Assembly: GCF_003949795.1 (NCBI RefSeq)
Contig: NZ_RPRY01000022.1
Location: 1-43,749, forward strand
DNA from: Streptomyces sp. WAC06614
GTDB taxonomy: Bacteria; Actinomycetota; Actinomycetes; Streptomycetales; Streptomycetaceae
Reading direction: 5' to 3'
DNA: 43,749 nt
Position 1 is the first letter of the stretch, and each line of letters starts with the position of its first letter. A model generated the notes under the pieces. The model saw only the letters and a list, made by a program, of their open reading frames with translations. It was not told where the DNA came from and searched no databases. The position numbers and the translations under genes were made by a program. Positions 8,501-16,788 of the stretch are shown in pieces.

Positions 8501-9241
8501 ATGGCACCCCAGGCACCCGAACCGGCGCCGGCGCCGGCGTTCACCGTCGACGAGCTGGCCGCGCGGGCGGGGGTCACCGTCCGTACCGTACGGTTCTACA
8601 GCACGCGCGGGCTTCTGCCCCCTCCCGTGATCGGACCTCGTCGCGTGGGCCTGTACGGGCCGGAGCACCTGTCCCGGCTGGCCCTGATCGAGGAGTTGCA
8701 GCTCCAGGGCATGACCCTGTCGGCGTGCCAGCGGTACCTGGACGCGCTGCCGGACGACCTCAGCGCCCATGACCTGGCCATCCACCGGGCCCTGGTGTCC
8801 ACCTGGGCGCCGGACGCGGCCGAGGAGGCGTCGCGGGAGGAGCTGGAGAAGCGGGCCGGCAGGCCGCTGTCGGACGGTGACCTGGAGCGGCTGACCGCCA
8901 TGAACGTGATCGCGCCCGACGCCGGCGGCGGACCGGGCTTCCGGGTGGACCCGGCCCTGCTGCGGCTCGGGGTCGCGCTGCTCGACGTACCGATCGCGCA
9001 CCGGACGATCCTGGCGGCACGTCAGGTGCTGCTGGAGCACACCCGGTCGGCGGCGCACGAGCTGACCCGGCTGTTCCGGGACGAGGTGTGGGAGCCGTTC
9101 GAGGAGGGCGAGGACGATCCCGAGCGGGTGGAGTCGATGAAGGCGCTGTCGGCGCACATGCAGCCGATGGTGGTGCAGGCGCTGGTGACGGCGTTCCAGC
9201 GGTCGCTGAAGGAGGAGCTGCGGGCGGCGTTCACCTCGTGA
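8501..9241 (+). CDS. MerR-family transcriptional regulator
   Basis: A 246-aa regulator. After a Pro/Ala-rich start, residues 14-81 form the MerR DNA-binding domain: FTVDELAARAGVTVRTVRFY helix-turn-helix, the wing region (GLLPPP to GLYGPEHLSRL), and the helix that continues into the dimer coiled coil. The remaining 160 residues are an uncharacterised, mostly helical effector region without the Cys pattern of metal sensors. It is divergent from the acyl-CoA synthetase gene and convergent with the beta-oxidation operon, so it may sense acyl-CoA, as the MerR regulators of acyl degradation such as LiuR do by pathway context; this is inference. The ATG at 8501 has GAGG 9 bases upstream; a GTG at 8474 is also possible. 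The last codons form one arm of a terminator hairpin. Confidence 0.88.
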   Translation: MAPQAPEPAPAPAFTVDELAARAGVTVRTVRFYSTRGLLPPPVIGPRRVGLYGPEHLSRLALIEELQLQGMTLSACQRYLDALPDDLSAHDLAIHRALVSTWAPDAAEEASREELEKRAGRPLSDGDLERLTAMNVIAPDAGGGPGFRVDPALLRLGVALLDVPIAHRTILAARQVLLEHTRSAAHELTRLFRDEVWEPFEEGEDDPERVESMKALSAHMQPMVVQALVTAFQRSLKEELRAAFTS

Positions 9242-9258
9242 GGAGGTGAACGCCGCCC
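9222..9258. terminator. Bidirectional terminator containing the merR stop codon in its loop
   Basis: GGGCGGCGTTCACCTC (9222-9237) pairs perfectly over 16 bp with 9243-9258. The 5-nt loop (9238-9242) contains the bases of the MerR stop codon. The left arm encodes the last MerR residues, and the right arm ends 9 bases before the stop of the convergent fadB-like gene. Confidence 0.85.
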
Positions 9259-9266
9259 ACCGCGGC

Positions 9267-11450
9267 CTAGGCCGTGACGACCTGGTCGGTGAAGGTCTCG
9301 CCGCGCTCGGCCTTCTCCACCAGCAGGGCCGGCGGGGTGAAGCGCTCGCCGTACTCGGCGGCCAGCTCGCGGGCCCGGGCCACGAAGCCGGGCAGGCCGC
9401 CCTCGTAGCCGTTGACGTACTGGAGCACGCCACCGGTCCAGGCCGGGAAGCCGATGCCCATGATGGAGCCGATGTTGGCGTCGGCGACCGAGGTCAGCAC
9501 GCCCTCCTCCAGGCAGCGCACCGTGTCGAGCGCCTCGGCGAAGAGCATCCGCTCCACCATGTCCGCGAACGGGATCTCCGCGCCGGGCTTGGCGAAGTGC
9601 TCGCGCAGGCCCGGCCACAGGCCGGCCCGCTTGCCGTCCACGTAGTCGTAGAAGCCGGCGCCCCCGCTGCGGCCGGGGCGCTCGAACTCGTCGACCATGC
9701 GGTCGATGACCTGGTCCGCCGGGTGCGCGGTCCAGGTGCGGCCCTCGGCCTCGACGGCCTTGCGGGTCTCGTTGCGGATCTTGCGCGGCAGGGTCAGGGT
9801 CAGCTCGTCCATCAGGGAGAGCACCTTGGCCGGGTAGCCGGCCTGGGCGGCGGCCTGCTCGACGGAAGCCGGCTCGATGCCCTCGCCGACCATCGCCACG
9901 CCCTCGTTGATGAACTGGCCGATGACGCGGGAGGTGAAGAAGCCGCGCGAGTCGTTGACCACGATGGGCGTCTTGTTGATCTGCCGGACCAGGTCGAAGG
10001 CGCGGGCGACGGCCTCGTCGCCGGTCCGCCCGCCCTTGATGATCTCCACCAGTGGCATCTTGTCGACGGGCGAGAAGAAGTGCAGGCCGATGAAGTCCAC
10101 CGGGCGGGCGACGCCCTCGGCGAGCGAGGTGATCGGCAGGGTGGAGGTGTTGGAGCACAGCAGCGCGTCGGGGGCGACCACGTCCTGGATCTCCTGGAAG
10201 ACCCGGTGCTTGAGGCCGGTGTCCTCGAAGACGGCCTCGATGACGGCGTCGCAGCCGGCCAGGTCGGCGACGTCGGCGGTCGGAGTGATCCGGGCGAGCA
10301 GCTCCGCGGCCCGGTCCTCGGTGGTGCGCCCGCGGCCGACGGCCTTCTCCAGCAGCTTCTGCGAGTACGCCTTGCCCCGGGCGGCGGCCTCGGCGGTGAC
10401 GTCCTTGAGGACCACCTCGATGCCGGCCCGGGCGCAGGAGTAGGCGATGCCCGCGCCCATCATGCCGGCGCCCAGCACGGCGACCTTGGTGACCTGGCGC
10501 TGCGGCACGCCCTGGGGGCGGCTGCGGCCGGCGTTGACGGCCTGGAGGTCGAAGAAGAAGGCCTGGATCATGTTCTTGGCGGTCTGGCCGGTGACCAGCT
10601 CGGTGAAGTACCGGGCCTCGATGACCTGGGCCGTCTCGAAGTCCACCTGGGAGCCCTCGACGGCGGCGGCCAGGATGTTGCGCGGGGCCGGGTAGGGGGC
10701 GCCGCCCAGCTGCTTCTTGAGGTTGGCGGGGAAGGCCGGGAGGTTGGCGGCGAACTTGGGGTGCGCCGGGGTGCCGCCGGGGATGCGGTAGCCGGGCACG
10801 TCCCAGGGCTGCTGCGACCGGGGGTTGGCGTCGATGAAGGCGCGGGCCTTGGCGAGCATCTCCTCCGGGGTGGCGGCCAGTTCGTGGACCAGCCCGTTCT
10901 CCAGCGCCCGCTGCGGGGGGTACTGGGTGCCCTGGAGGAGCACCTTCAGCAGCGCGTCGGCGATGCCCATCAGGCGCACCGTACGGGTGACACCGCCGCC
11001 GGCGGGGAGCAGGCCGAGGGTGACCTCGGGCAGGCCGATCTTGGAGCCGGGGGCGTCGAGGGCGACGCGGTGGTGGCAGGCGAGGGCGATCTCGTAACCG
11101 CCGCCGAGGGCGGCGCCGTTGATGGCGGCGACCACGGGCACGCCGAGGGTCTCGATGCGGCGCAGGGAGCGCTTGATGGCCATGCCGGTCTCGAAGGCGA
11201 GCTGGGCGTCCTCGCGGCGCAGCCGGATCATGTCCTTGAGGTCGCCGCCCGCGAAGAAGGTCTTCTTGGCGGAGGTGACGATGATGCCGCGGACGGAGTC
11301 CTTCTCGGCCTCGGCGCGGTCGGCGACGGCCGCGAGGGACTCCTTGAACGCCTGGTTCATGGTGTTCGCGGACTGGTGGGGGTCGTCGAGGACGAGGGTG
11401 ACGACGCCGGTCTCGTCCTGTTCCCAGCGGATCGTGCTGGACTCGCTCAT
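9267..11450 (-). CDS. fadB: Fatty acid oxidation complex subunit: enoyl-CoA hydratase / 3-hydroxyacyl-CoA dehydrogenase
   Basis: A 727-aa two-domain enzyme that hydrates trans-2-enoyl-CoA and then oxidises the L-3-hydroxyacyl-CoA with NAD. The crotonase domain spans about 1-280: an oxyanion loop at AGGDLKDM (67-74), NGAALGGGYE with E120, and GLPEVTLGLLPAGGG with E142; these match the two catalytic glutamates of the family. The dehydrogenase half starts near 322 with the NAD-binding GAGMMGAG turn and has the catalytic His in GLHFFSP near 457. The C-terminal 3HCDH domain follows. The length matches FadB/FadJ and HadA-like trifunctional alpha subunits. It is the last gene of the operon, 45 bp after the thiolase, which supplies the next step. 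The gene symbol is by family. Confidence 0.93.
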   Translation of the reverse strand: MSESSTIRWEQDETGVVTLVLDDPHQSANTMNQAFKESLAAVADRAEAEKDSVRGIIVTSAKKTFFAGGDLKDMIRLRREDAQLAFETGMAIKRSLRRIETLGVPVVAAINGAALGGGYEIALACHHRVALDAPGSKIGLPEVTLGLLPAGGGVTRTVRLMGIADALLKVLLQGTQYPPQRALENGLVHELAATPEEMLAKARAFIDANPRSQQPWDVPGYRIPGGTPAHPKFAANLPAFPANLKKQLGGAPYPAPRNILAAAVEGSQVDFETAQVIEARYFTELVTGQTAKNMIQAFFFDLQAVNAGRSRPQGVPQRQVTKVAVLGAGMMGAGIAYSCARAGIEVVLKDVTAEAAARGKAYSQKLLEKAVGRGRTTEDRAAELLARITPTADVADLAGCDAVIEAVFEDTGLKHRVFQEIQDVVAPDALLCSNTSTLPITSLAEGVARPVDFIGLHFFSPVDKMPLVEIIKGGRTGDEAVARAFDLVRQINKTPIVVNDSRGFFTSRVIGQFINEGVAMVGEGIEPASVEQAAAQAGYPAKVLSLMDELTLTLPRKIRNETRKAVEAEGRTWTAHPADQVIDRMVDEFERPGRSGGAGFYDYVDGKRAGLWPGLREHFAKPGAEIPFADMVERMLFAEALDTVRCLEEGVLTSVADANIGSIMGIGFPAWTGGVLQYVNGYEGGLPGFVARARELAAEYGERFTPPALLVEKAERGETFTDQVVTA

Positions 11451-11495
11451 GTTCGCTACTTCCGTGTCGGGGGTGGGCTCGGGATGCAGGACGGA

Positions 11496-12710
11496 TCAGA
11501 CGCGCTCGACGATGGTGGCGACGCCCATGCCACCGCCGACGCAGAGGGTGACCAGGCCGTAGCGCTTGTCCTGGCGCTCCAGTTCGTCGACCACGGTGCC
11601 CAGCAGCATCGCACCGGTGGCGCCGAGGGGGTGGCCCAGGGCGATGGCGCCGCCGTTGACGTTGACCTTGTCGAGGGAGACGCCCATGTCCTTGACGAAG
11701 CGCAGGACGACACCGGCGAAGGCCTCGTTCATCTCGATGAGGTCGATGTCGTCGATGGTCAGGCCGGCCTTGGCCAGGGCCTTGCGGGTGGCCGGGGCCG
11801 GGCCGGTGAGCATGATGGTGGGCTCGGAGCCGGAGACGGCGGCCGCGACGATCCGGGCGCGGGGGCGCAGGCCGCCGCGCTCGCCCGCCTCGCGCGAGCC
11901 GATGGCGACGAGCGAGGCGCCGTCGACGATGCCGGAGGAGTTGCCGGCGTGGTGGACGTGGTCGATCTTCTCGATCCAGTGGTACTTCTGCAGCGCCACG
12001 GCGTCGAAGCCGCCGAGCTCGCCGATGTCGGCGAACGAGGGCTTGAGCGTGGCCAGGGTGTCGGCGGTGGTGCCGGGGCGGACGAACTCCTCGTGGTCGA
12101 GGACCACCAGGCCGTTGCGGTCGGTGACCGGGACCACGGAGCCGGCGAAGCGGCCCTCCTTGATCGCGGTGGCGGCCCGCTCCTGGGACAGGGCGGCGTA
12201 CTCGTCCACGTCGCGCCGGCTGAATCCCTCGATCGTGGCGATCAGGTCGGCGCCGATGCCCTGCGGGACGAAGCCGGTGTCCCAGTTGGTCATCGGGTCG
12301 GCGAACCAGGCGCCGCCGTCGGAGGCCATCGGGACCCGGGACATCGACTCCACGCCGCCCGCGAGGACCAGGTCCTCCCAGCCGGAGCGGACCTTGGCGG
12401 CGGCCATGTTGACGGCCTCCAGGCCGGAGGCACAGAAGCGGTTCTCCTGGACGCCGGCCACGGTGTCGGGCAGGCCCGCGGCGATCGCCGCGATCCGGGC
12501 GATGTCGGATCCCTGGTCGCCGACGGGACCCACCACGCCGAGCACGATGTCGTCGATGGTGGCCGGGTCCAGCTCGGGGTTGCGCTCGCGCAGGGCCCGG
12601 ATCAGACCCACCACCAGGTCGATCGGCTTGGTCCCGTGCAGGGCGCCGTTGGCCTTGCCACGGCCGCGCGGGGTGCGGATCGCGTCGTACACGTAAGCTT
12701 CGCTGCTCAC
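11496..12710 (-). CDS. fadA: Acetyl-CoA C-acyltransferase (thiolase)
   Basis: A 404-aa degradative thiolase that cleaves 3-ketoacyl-CoA with CoA to acetyl-CoA (or propionyl-CoA from 2-methyl substrates) and a shortened acyl-CoA. The nucleophilic Cys is C93 in [12 protein letters not shown]. The acid-base residues are H360 in GHPLGATG and C390 in LCVGGGMG. All three catalytic residues are present, and the length is normal. The start is a GTG at 12710, 26 bp after the acyl-CoA dehydrogenase stop. The following fadB-like gene would encode its partner in a beta-oxidation complex. Sequence alone does not exclude a biosynthetic acetoacetyl-CoA thiolase, but the operon favours degradation. Confidence 0.93.
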   Translation of the reverse strand: MSSEAYVYDAIRTPRGRGKANGALHGTKPIDLVVGLIRALRERNPELDPATIDDIVLGVVGPVGDQGSDIARIAAIAAGLPDTVAGVQENRFCASGLEAVNMAAAKVRSGWEDLVLAGGVESMSRVPMASDGGAWFADPMTNWDTGFVPQGIGADLIATIEGFSRRDVDEYAALSQERAATAIKEGRFAGSVVPVTDRNGLVVLDHEEFVRPGTTADTLATLKPSFADIGELGGFDAVALQKYHWIEKIDHVHHAGNSSGIVDGASLVAIGSREAGERGGLRPRARIVAAAVSGSEPTIMLTGPAPATRKALAKAGLTIDDIDLIEMNEAFAGVVLRFVKDMGVSLDKVNVNGGAIALGHPLGATGAMLLGTVVDELERQDKRYGLVTLCVGGGMGVATIVERV

Positions 12711-12736
12711 AGGTCAAGCCTTTCGGGGAGGAAGGT

Positions 12737-13879
12737 CTAGCTGAGGAGGGAGCGGCCGATGATCTCCTTCATGATCTCGGTCGTCCCGCCGTAGATGGTC
12801 TGGATGCGCCCGTCCGTGAAGGCCCGGGCGACGGGGAACTCGCTCATGTAGCCGTAGCCGCCGTGGAGCTGCAGGCAGCGGTCGGCGACCCGCTTCTGGA
12901 GTTCGGTGGCCCACCACTTGGCCATCGAGGCGTGCACGTGGTCCAGTTCGCCGTGGGTGTGGTCCACGATGCACCGGTCGAGGAAGGTGCGGGTGACGGC
13001 GCACTCGGTGGCCATCTCGGCGATCTCGAACCGGATGTGCTGGAGCTTGGCCAGCGGCCGGCCGAAGGCCTCGCGCTCCTTGACGTACGTGGTGGTGAGC
13101 TCCAGCAGGTGTTCCGCGGCGGCGATGCCGGCCATGGCGATGCTCAGGCGCTCCTGCGGCAGGTTGTGCATCAGGTGGACGAACGCCCCGTTGAGCTCGC
13201 CGAGCAGGTTCTCCTTGGGGACGCGGACGTCGTGGAAGAACAGTTCGGCGGTGTCCTGGGCCTTCTGACCGATCTTGTCGAGGTTGCGGCCCCGCTCGAA
13301 GCCTTCGGCGCCGCGCTCGACGACCAGCAGGGACAGCCCGTGCGCCCCGCCCTCGGGCGTGGTGCGCGCCACGACGATCACCAGGTCGGCGAGGATGCCG
13401 TTGGAGATGAAGGTCTTGGAGCCGTTGAGCAGCCAGTGGTCGCCGCGGTCCTCGGCGCTGGTGCGGATGCCCTGGAGGTCGGAGCCCGCCCCCGGCTCGG
13501 TCATGGCTATCGCGGTGACGAGCTCGCCCGAGCAGAAGCCGGGCAGCCAGCGCCGCTTCTGCTCCTCGGTGGCCAGGGAGGTCAGGTACGGGCCGATGAT
13601 GTCGTTGTGCAGGCCGAGGGCGAGCCCGGGGGTACCGGCCCGGGTGAACTCCTCGGCGAGGACGGCGGCGTAGCGGAAGTCGGGGTTCCCGCCGCCGCCG
13701 TACTCCTGGGGCACGGCCGTGCCGAGCAGGCCCTGGCGGCCGGCCGCCAGCCAGGCCTGCCGGCTGACGATCCCGTCCTTCTCCCACTGCTCGTAGTGCG
13801 GGAGCACCTCCTTGGCCAGGAACGTACGGACGGTCTCGCGGAACGCTTCGTGTTCGGCCTCGAAGATCCGGCGCTTCAT
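12737..13879 (-). CDS. Acyl-CoA dehydrogenase, long-chain (LCAD-like) type
   Basis: A 380-aa flavoprotein that introduces the alpha-beta double bond into acyl-CoA and passes electrons to ETF. MTEPGAGSDL (127-136) is the FAD/substrate signature. The C-terminal IYGGTTEIMKEIIGRSL has Gly where short- and medium-chain enzymes carry the catalytic Glu (YEGT). Instead the protein has NLPQERL with E243, the position used by isovaleryl- and mitochondrial long-chain acyl-CoA dehydrogenases. The whole second half (YVKEREAFG, HASMAKWWATELQ, CLQLHGGYGYM) reads like LCAD. LCAD-type enzymes accept long and 2-methyl-branched substrates, which fits the racemase in this operon. The ATG at 13879 is chosen; the frame is open upstream, but through a repeat region of non-coding appearance. 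Confidence 0.93.
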   Translation of the reverse strand: MKRRIFEAEHEAFRETVRTFLAKEVLPHYEQWEKDGIVSRQAWLAAGRQGLLGTAVPQEYGGGGNPDFRYAAVLAEEFTRAGTPGLALGLHNDIIGPYLTSLATEEQKRRWLPGFCSGELVTAIAMTEPGAGSDLQGIRTSAEDRGDHWLLNGSKTFISNGILADLVIVVARTTPEGGAHGLSLLVVERGAEGFERGRNLDKIGQKAQDTAELFFHDVRVPKENLLGELNGAFVHLMHNLPQERLSIAMAGIAAAEHLLELTTTYVKEREAFGRPLAKLQHIRFEIAEMATECAVTRTFLDRCIVDHTHGELDHVHASMAKWWATELQKRVADRCLQLHGGYGYMSEFPVARAFTDGRIQTIYGGTTEIMKEIIGRSLLS

Positions 13880-13910
13880 TCTCGGGGCCCTCCTGGAGCC
13901 ATCTCGTAAC

Positions 13911-13958
13911 GGTCGGGGCTGTGCCCGACGGTCAGGTCGGAGCTGTGCCCGACGGTCA
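13911..13958. repeat. Tandem 24-bp duplication forming two hairpins inside the operon
   Basis: The 24 bases at 13911-13934 are repeated at 13935-13958 with one mismatch. Each copy folds: GTCGGG-N6-CCCGAC in the copy nearer the acyl-CoA dehydrogenase gene, with one mismatch in the other. The copy at 13935-13958 includes the stop codon of the LLM oxidoreductase. It lies in the only sizeable gap (76 bp) of the operon and may tune read-through or mRNA processing. Confidence 0.75.
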
Positions 13959-15005
13959 CAGCCAGTTCTTGACGGTTTCGACGAGCCGGGCGGGCTCGGG
14001 GCCGACCGGGGTGACGTTGAGCATGGTGACGCCGGCCTCCCGGAAGGCCTCGATCCGGTCGCGGACATAGCCTTCCGGGCCGCACAGCGTCATCAGTTCG
14101 CAGAACTCTTCGGGGACGGCGGCGGCCGCGTCCCGCTTGCGGCCGGCGAGGAACAGCTCCTGGATCCGCCGCGCCTCCTTCTCGTAGCCGTAGGCGACGG
14201 CGAGGTCGTGGTAGAAGTTCTTGCCGACCGCCCCCATCCCACCGACGTAGAGCGCGATGTGGGGCCGGGCGAGGTCCCGTACGACGGCCGCGTCCTCGCC
14301 GATGGCGAGCAGGCCGCCGGCGACGATCTGCAGGGGGCCGAGTCCGGCGGGCCGGGCGGCGGTACCGCGGGCCAGGGCCTCGCCCCAGACCTGGTGGGCC
14401 TTCTCGGGCAGGAACAGGGTGGGCAGCCAGCCGTCGGCGATCTCGGCGGTCAGCGCCACATTGGCCGGGCCGAGCGCGGCGACGTAGACGGGGATGTCGG
14501 GGCGCACCGGGCGGGTGAGGATCTTCAGCGGCTTGCCGTGCCGGCCGCCCTTCTCCGGTGGCAGCGGCATGTCGGTGATGCCGTGGTGGTCGACGGTCTC
14601 GCGGCGCCAGATCCGCCGGCACAGCTCGACCGTCTCCCGGGTACGGCCGAGCGGGCGGTCGTACGGCCTGCCGTGCCAGCCCTCGACGACCTGCGGGCCG
14701 GAGGCGCCCAGGCCGAGCAGGGCCCGGCCGCCGGAGAGGGCGTCCAGGCCGGCGGCGGTCTGCGCGATGAGGGCGGGGGTGCGGGAGTAGACGTTGACGA
14801 TGGCCGAGCCGATCTTCATCCGCTCGGTACGGGCGGCCAGGTAGCCCATGATCGTCGGGGAGTCGAAGCCCCAGGTCTCGGCGACCCATACGGCGTCCAG
14901 GCCGGCCGACTCCAGCGCGGCGGCCTCGTCGGCGGCGCGGCGGGGGTCCGGGGCCCCCGCCCAGCGGTAGCCGGGGGAATGGTCGAGCAGCATGGACAGT
15001 TCCAT
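13956..15005 (-). CDS. LLM-class (probably F420-dependent) oxidoreductase
   Basis: A 349-aa TIM-barrel flavin or F420 oxidoreductase of the luciferase-like monooxygenase superfamily. Typical features are the N-terminal LLDHSPGYRW strand, AAALESAGLDAVWVAETWG, the GSAIVNVYSRTPALIAQTAAGLDALSGGRALLGLGASGP nucleotide-binding region (about 67-104), and DIPVYVAALGP. Actinobacterial members of this shape usually use F420 and act as dehydrogenases or reductases. The substrate is unknown. Its start shares one base with the stop of the CoA-transferase gene (TGATG arrangement at 15003-15007), which implies translational coupling. Such coupling in a beta-oxidation operon suggests that it acts on an acyl-CoA, alcohol or aldehyde intermediate of the same pathway; this is inference. 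Confidence 0.88.
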   Translation of the reverse strand: MELSMLLDHSPGYRWAGAPDPRRAADEAAALESAGLDAVWVAETWGFDSPTIMGYLAARTERMKIGSAIVNVYSRTPALIAQTAAGLDALSGGRALLGLGASGPQVVEGWHGRPYDRPLGRTRETVELCRRIWRRETVDHHGITDMPLPPEKGGRHGKPLKILTRPVRPDIPVYVAALGPANVALTAEIADGWLPTLFLPEKAHQVWGEALARGTAARPAGLGPLQIVAGGLLAIGEDAAVVRDLARPHIALYVGGMGAVGKNFYHDLAVAYGYEKEARRIQELFLAGRKRDAAAAVPEEFCELMTLCGPEGYVRDRIEAFREAGVTMLNVTPVGPEPARLVETVKNWL

Positions 15006-16132
15006 CAGGCGTCCTTCGGGTCCAGGGCGGGCAGGTCCCAGTCGCGGGCGACCTCCGCGGTGTGGGCGCCGGGGAGGGCCGGGCCGCCGTCGACGGTGGT
15101 GGGCGTGACGGAGAACCGGGGCGCGGGCGCGGGCTGGGTGATGCCGCCGGCCTCGGTGAAGGTGCCGCGGGCGGACAGGTGCGGGTGGCCGGGTGCCTCG
15201 CGCAGCGAGAGCACGGGGGCCACACAGGCGTCGGTACCCTCGAACACGGCCGTCCACTCGGCCCGGGTACGGGTCCTGAACCGGGCGGCGACGGCCTCGC
15301 GCAGCTCGCCCCAGCGGGCCAGGTCCTTGCGGGCGGGCGCCCGGTCGGCGATGCCGAGCAGCTCCACGAAGGTGTCGTAGAACTGCTGCTCCAGGGCGCC
15401 GACCGCCATGTACCCGCCGTCGGCGGTCTCGTAGCAGCCGTAGAAGGGGCAGCCGCCGTCGAGGAGGTTCGACCCGCGCCGGTCCTGCCAGCCGCCGGCC
15501 GCGACCATGCCGTGGATCATGGCGGTGAGGTGGGCGGTGCCGTCCACGATGGCGGCGTCCACGACCTGGCCGGTGCCGGTGGCCCGGGCGTGGTGGAGGG
15601 CGGCGAGCACGCCGACGACCAGGTAGAGGGAGCCGCCCGCGTAGTCGCCGACGAGGTTGGCCGGGACGGCCGGGGGCGCGTCCGGGGCGCCGATCATGCC
15701 GAGGGCGCCGGTGACGGCGATGTAGGCGATGTCGTGCCCGGCGGTGTGCGCGAGCGGGCCCTCCTGGCCCCAGCCGGTCATCCGGCCGTAGACGAGCCGC
15801 GGATTGCGGGCCCGGCACTCGGCCGGGCCGACGCCGAGCCGTTCGGCGACGCCGGGGCGGAAGCCCTCGATGAGCACGTCGGCCCGCTCGACCAGGTCCA
15901 GCACCCGGGCGGGACCCTCGGCGGACTTGAGGTCGAGCACCACGGACCGCTTGTTGCGGTTGGTGACGTCGTGGGCGGGATCGACGGCCAGGCCCGGGCC
16001 GCCGGGCCGGTCCACGCGTACGACGTCCGCGCCCAGGTCGGCCAGGAGCATGGCGGCGAACGGGCCCGGGCCGATGCCCGCCAGTTCCACCACGCGCACT
16101 CCCGCGAGCGGGCCGTTCCTTGCCCCTGCCAT
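15005..16132 (-). CDS. CaiB/BaiF CoA-transferase family protein, alpha-methylacyl-CoA racemase-like
   Basis: A 375-aa class III CoA-transferase fold protein. The N-terminal RVVELAGIGPGPFAAMLLADLGADVVRVDR and the GGCPFYGCYETADGGYMAVGALEQQFY segment are characteristic of alpha-methylacyl-CoA racemase (AMACR/MCR), which interconverts (2R)- and (2S)-methylacyl-CoA. The racemase His-Asp pair is visible as AGHD (H133) and VGDYAGG (D163); true CoA-transferases use an Asp nucleophile and lack this pattern. The length fits AMACR (about 360-380). The start is the ATG at 16132, preceded by a GGGGG-type ribosome binding site; an upstream GTG-started extension would run through the promoter. It is the first gene of the operon and supplies the S-epimer needed by acyl-CoA dehydrogenases. 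Confidence 0.9.
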   Translation of the reverse strand: MAGARNGPLAGVRVVELAGIGPGPFAAMLLADLGADVVRVDRPGGPGLAVDPAHDVTNRNKRSVVLDLKSAEGPARVLDLVERADVLIEGFRPGVAERLGVGPAECRARNPRLVYGRMTGWGQEGPLAHTAGHDIAYIAVTGALGMIGAPDAPPAVPANLVGDYAGGSLYLVVGVLAALHHARATGTGQVVDAAIVDGTAHLTAMIHGMVAAGGWQDRRGSNLLDGGCPFYGCYETADGGYMAVGALEQQFYDTFVELLGIADRAPARKDLARWGELREAVAARFRTRTRAEWTAVFEGTDACVAPVLSLREAPGHPHLSARGTFTEAGGITQPAPAPRFSVTPTTVDGGPALPGAHTAEVARDWDLPALDPKDA

Positions 16133-16179
16133 CGAGCCCCCAGCGCCAGGCGTATGACACAACTGATGTAACACCAGCG

Positions 16180-16208
16180 ATGCTAGGAACGCCTTCCACG
16201 CAGCACAA
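16180..16208 (-). promoter_or_regulatory. Promoter of the branched-chain beta-oxidation operon
   Basis: On the minus strand TTGTGC (16208-16203) and TAGCAT (16185-16180) are separated by exactly 17 bp and lie 48 bp or more upstream of the racemase ATG. The -10 fits the TANNNT pattern well; the -35 keeps only TTG. Confidence 0.55.
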
Positions 16209-16227
16209 GCCCCCGCCCGCACCCGAT

Positions 16228-16241
16228 TGAGCGAGCGCTTA
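16228..16241. promoter_or_regulatory. TetR-like palindrome upstream of the operon promoter
   Basis: TGAGCG-AG-CGCTTA has 5 of 6 arm positions matched. It lies 20 bp upstream of the -35 box. Its size and spacing resemble TetR-family operators of acyl degradation genes, but no TetR gene is in the window. Confidence 0.35.
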
Positions 16242-16299
16242 GTGCAGGCGGTGCCCTATGCGGCCGTCCGTGGCGGTCAGTCCGCCGCCAGGCCCCCCG

Positions 16300-16695
16300 T
16301 CAGGCCCCCCGCCCGTCGAGGAGCTCGTCCAGCAGCTTCACGTGCCGCTTGAGCGCCACCGCCCGGTAGCTCTCCTCCACCCACTCGCACAGCATCTCCG
16401 CGCCGGGCGCCCCCTTCTCCCCCAGCGGGACCGTCACCCATCCCGAACGGCCCAGTCCGTACGCGGTGGGACGGGCGCCCGGGGCGGTGAGCGCGTGCTC
16501 GTGCAGCGCCTCGTCCGTGAGCTTGACCGAGAGACCGGGCGGCTCGGGGCCGTCCGCCGTGCCCAGGAAGACGAAGATCTTCTTGTTGATCTTCACCACC
16601 CCGCTCTCGGGCCCCCACGGGTGCTCCTCCACCGCCTCGGGGAGCCCGAGGGCAAACTCCCGCACCTGCTCCCACTTGCGTACCGCTGCCTTCAT
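16300..16695 (-). CDS. MmcQ/YjbR family protein
   Basis: A 131-aa protein of the MmcQ/YjbR family (double-wing DNA-binding fold by structure; cellular role unknown). Family features are the LGLPEAVEEHPWGPES segment, an IFVFLG strand, LSVKLTDE, and the C-terminal GWVTVPL with the WVEESYRAVALKR helix. The ATG at 16695 has GGAGG 7 bases upstream. It is divergent from the saccharopine-dehydrogenase-like gene (93 bp between starts) and sits downstream of nothing on its strand, so it is probably monocistronic. No signal peptide or membrane segment is present. Confidence 0.88.
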   Translation of the reverse strand: MKAAVRKWEQVREFALGLPEAVEEHPWGPESGVVKINKKIFVFLGTADGPEPPGLSVKLTDEALHEHALTAPGARPTAYGLGRSGWVTVPLGEKGAPGAEMLCEWVEESYRAVALKRHVKLLDELLDGRGA

Positions 16696-16788
16696 CGATG
16701 CCTCCTCCGCCACACGCGCCACCTGCTCGCACAAGCAGTCGGTCCTCACGCTAGCCTCAGCCACCGACAGCAGCTGGGAGGAGCGGTG

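Noticed and set aside
9246..12740. A 1164-residue plus-strand frame opposite the thiolase and fadB genes
   Set aside because: Same effect; the opposite strand encodes two complete enzymes with all catalytic residues.
13956..16208. A 750-residue minus-strand frame appearing to fuse a protein to the LLM oxidoreductase
   Set aside because: The upstream part is the wrong frame of the racemase gene. The real LLM gene starts at 15005 in a stop/start overlap.
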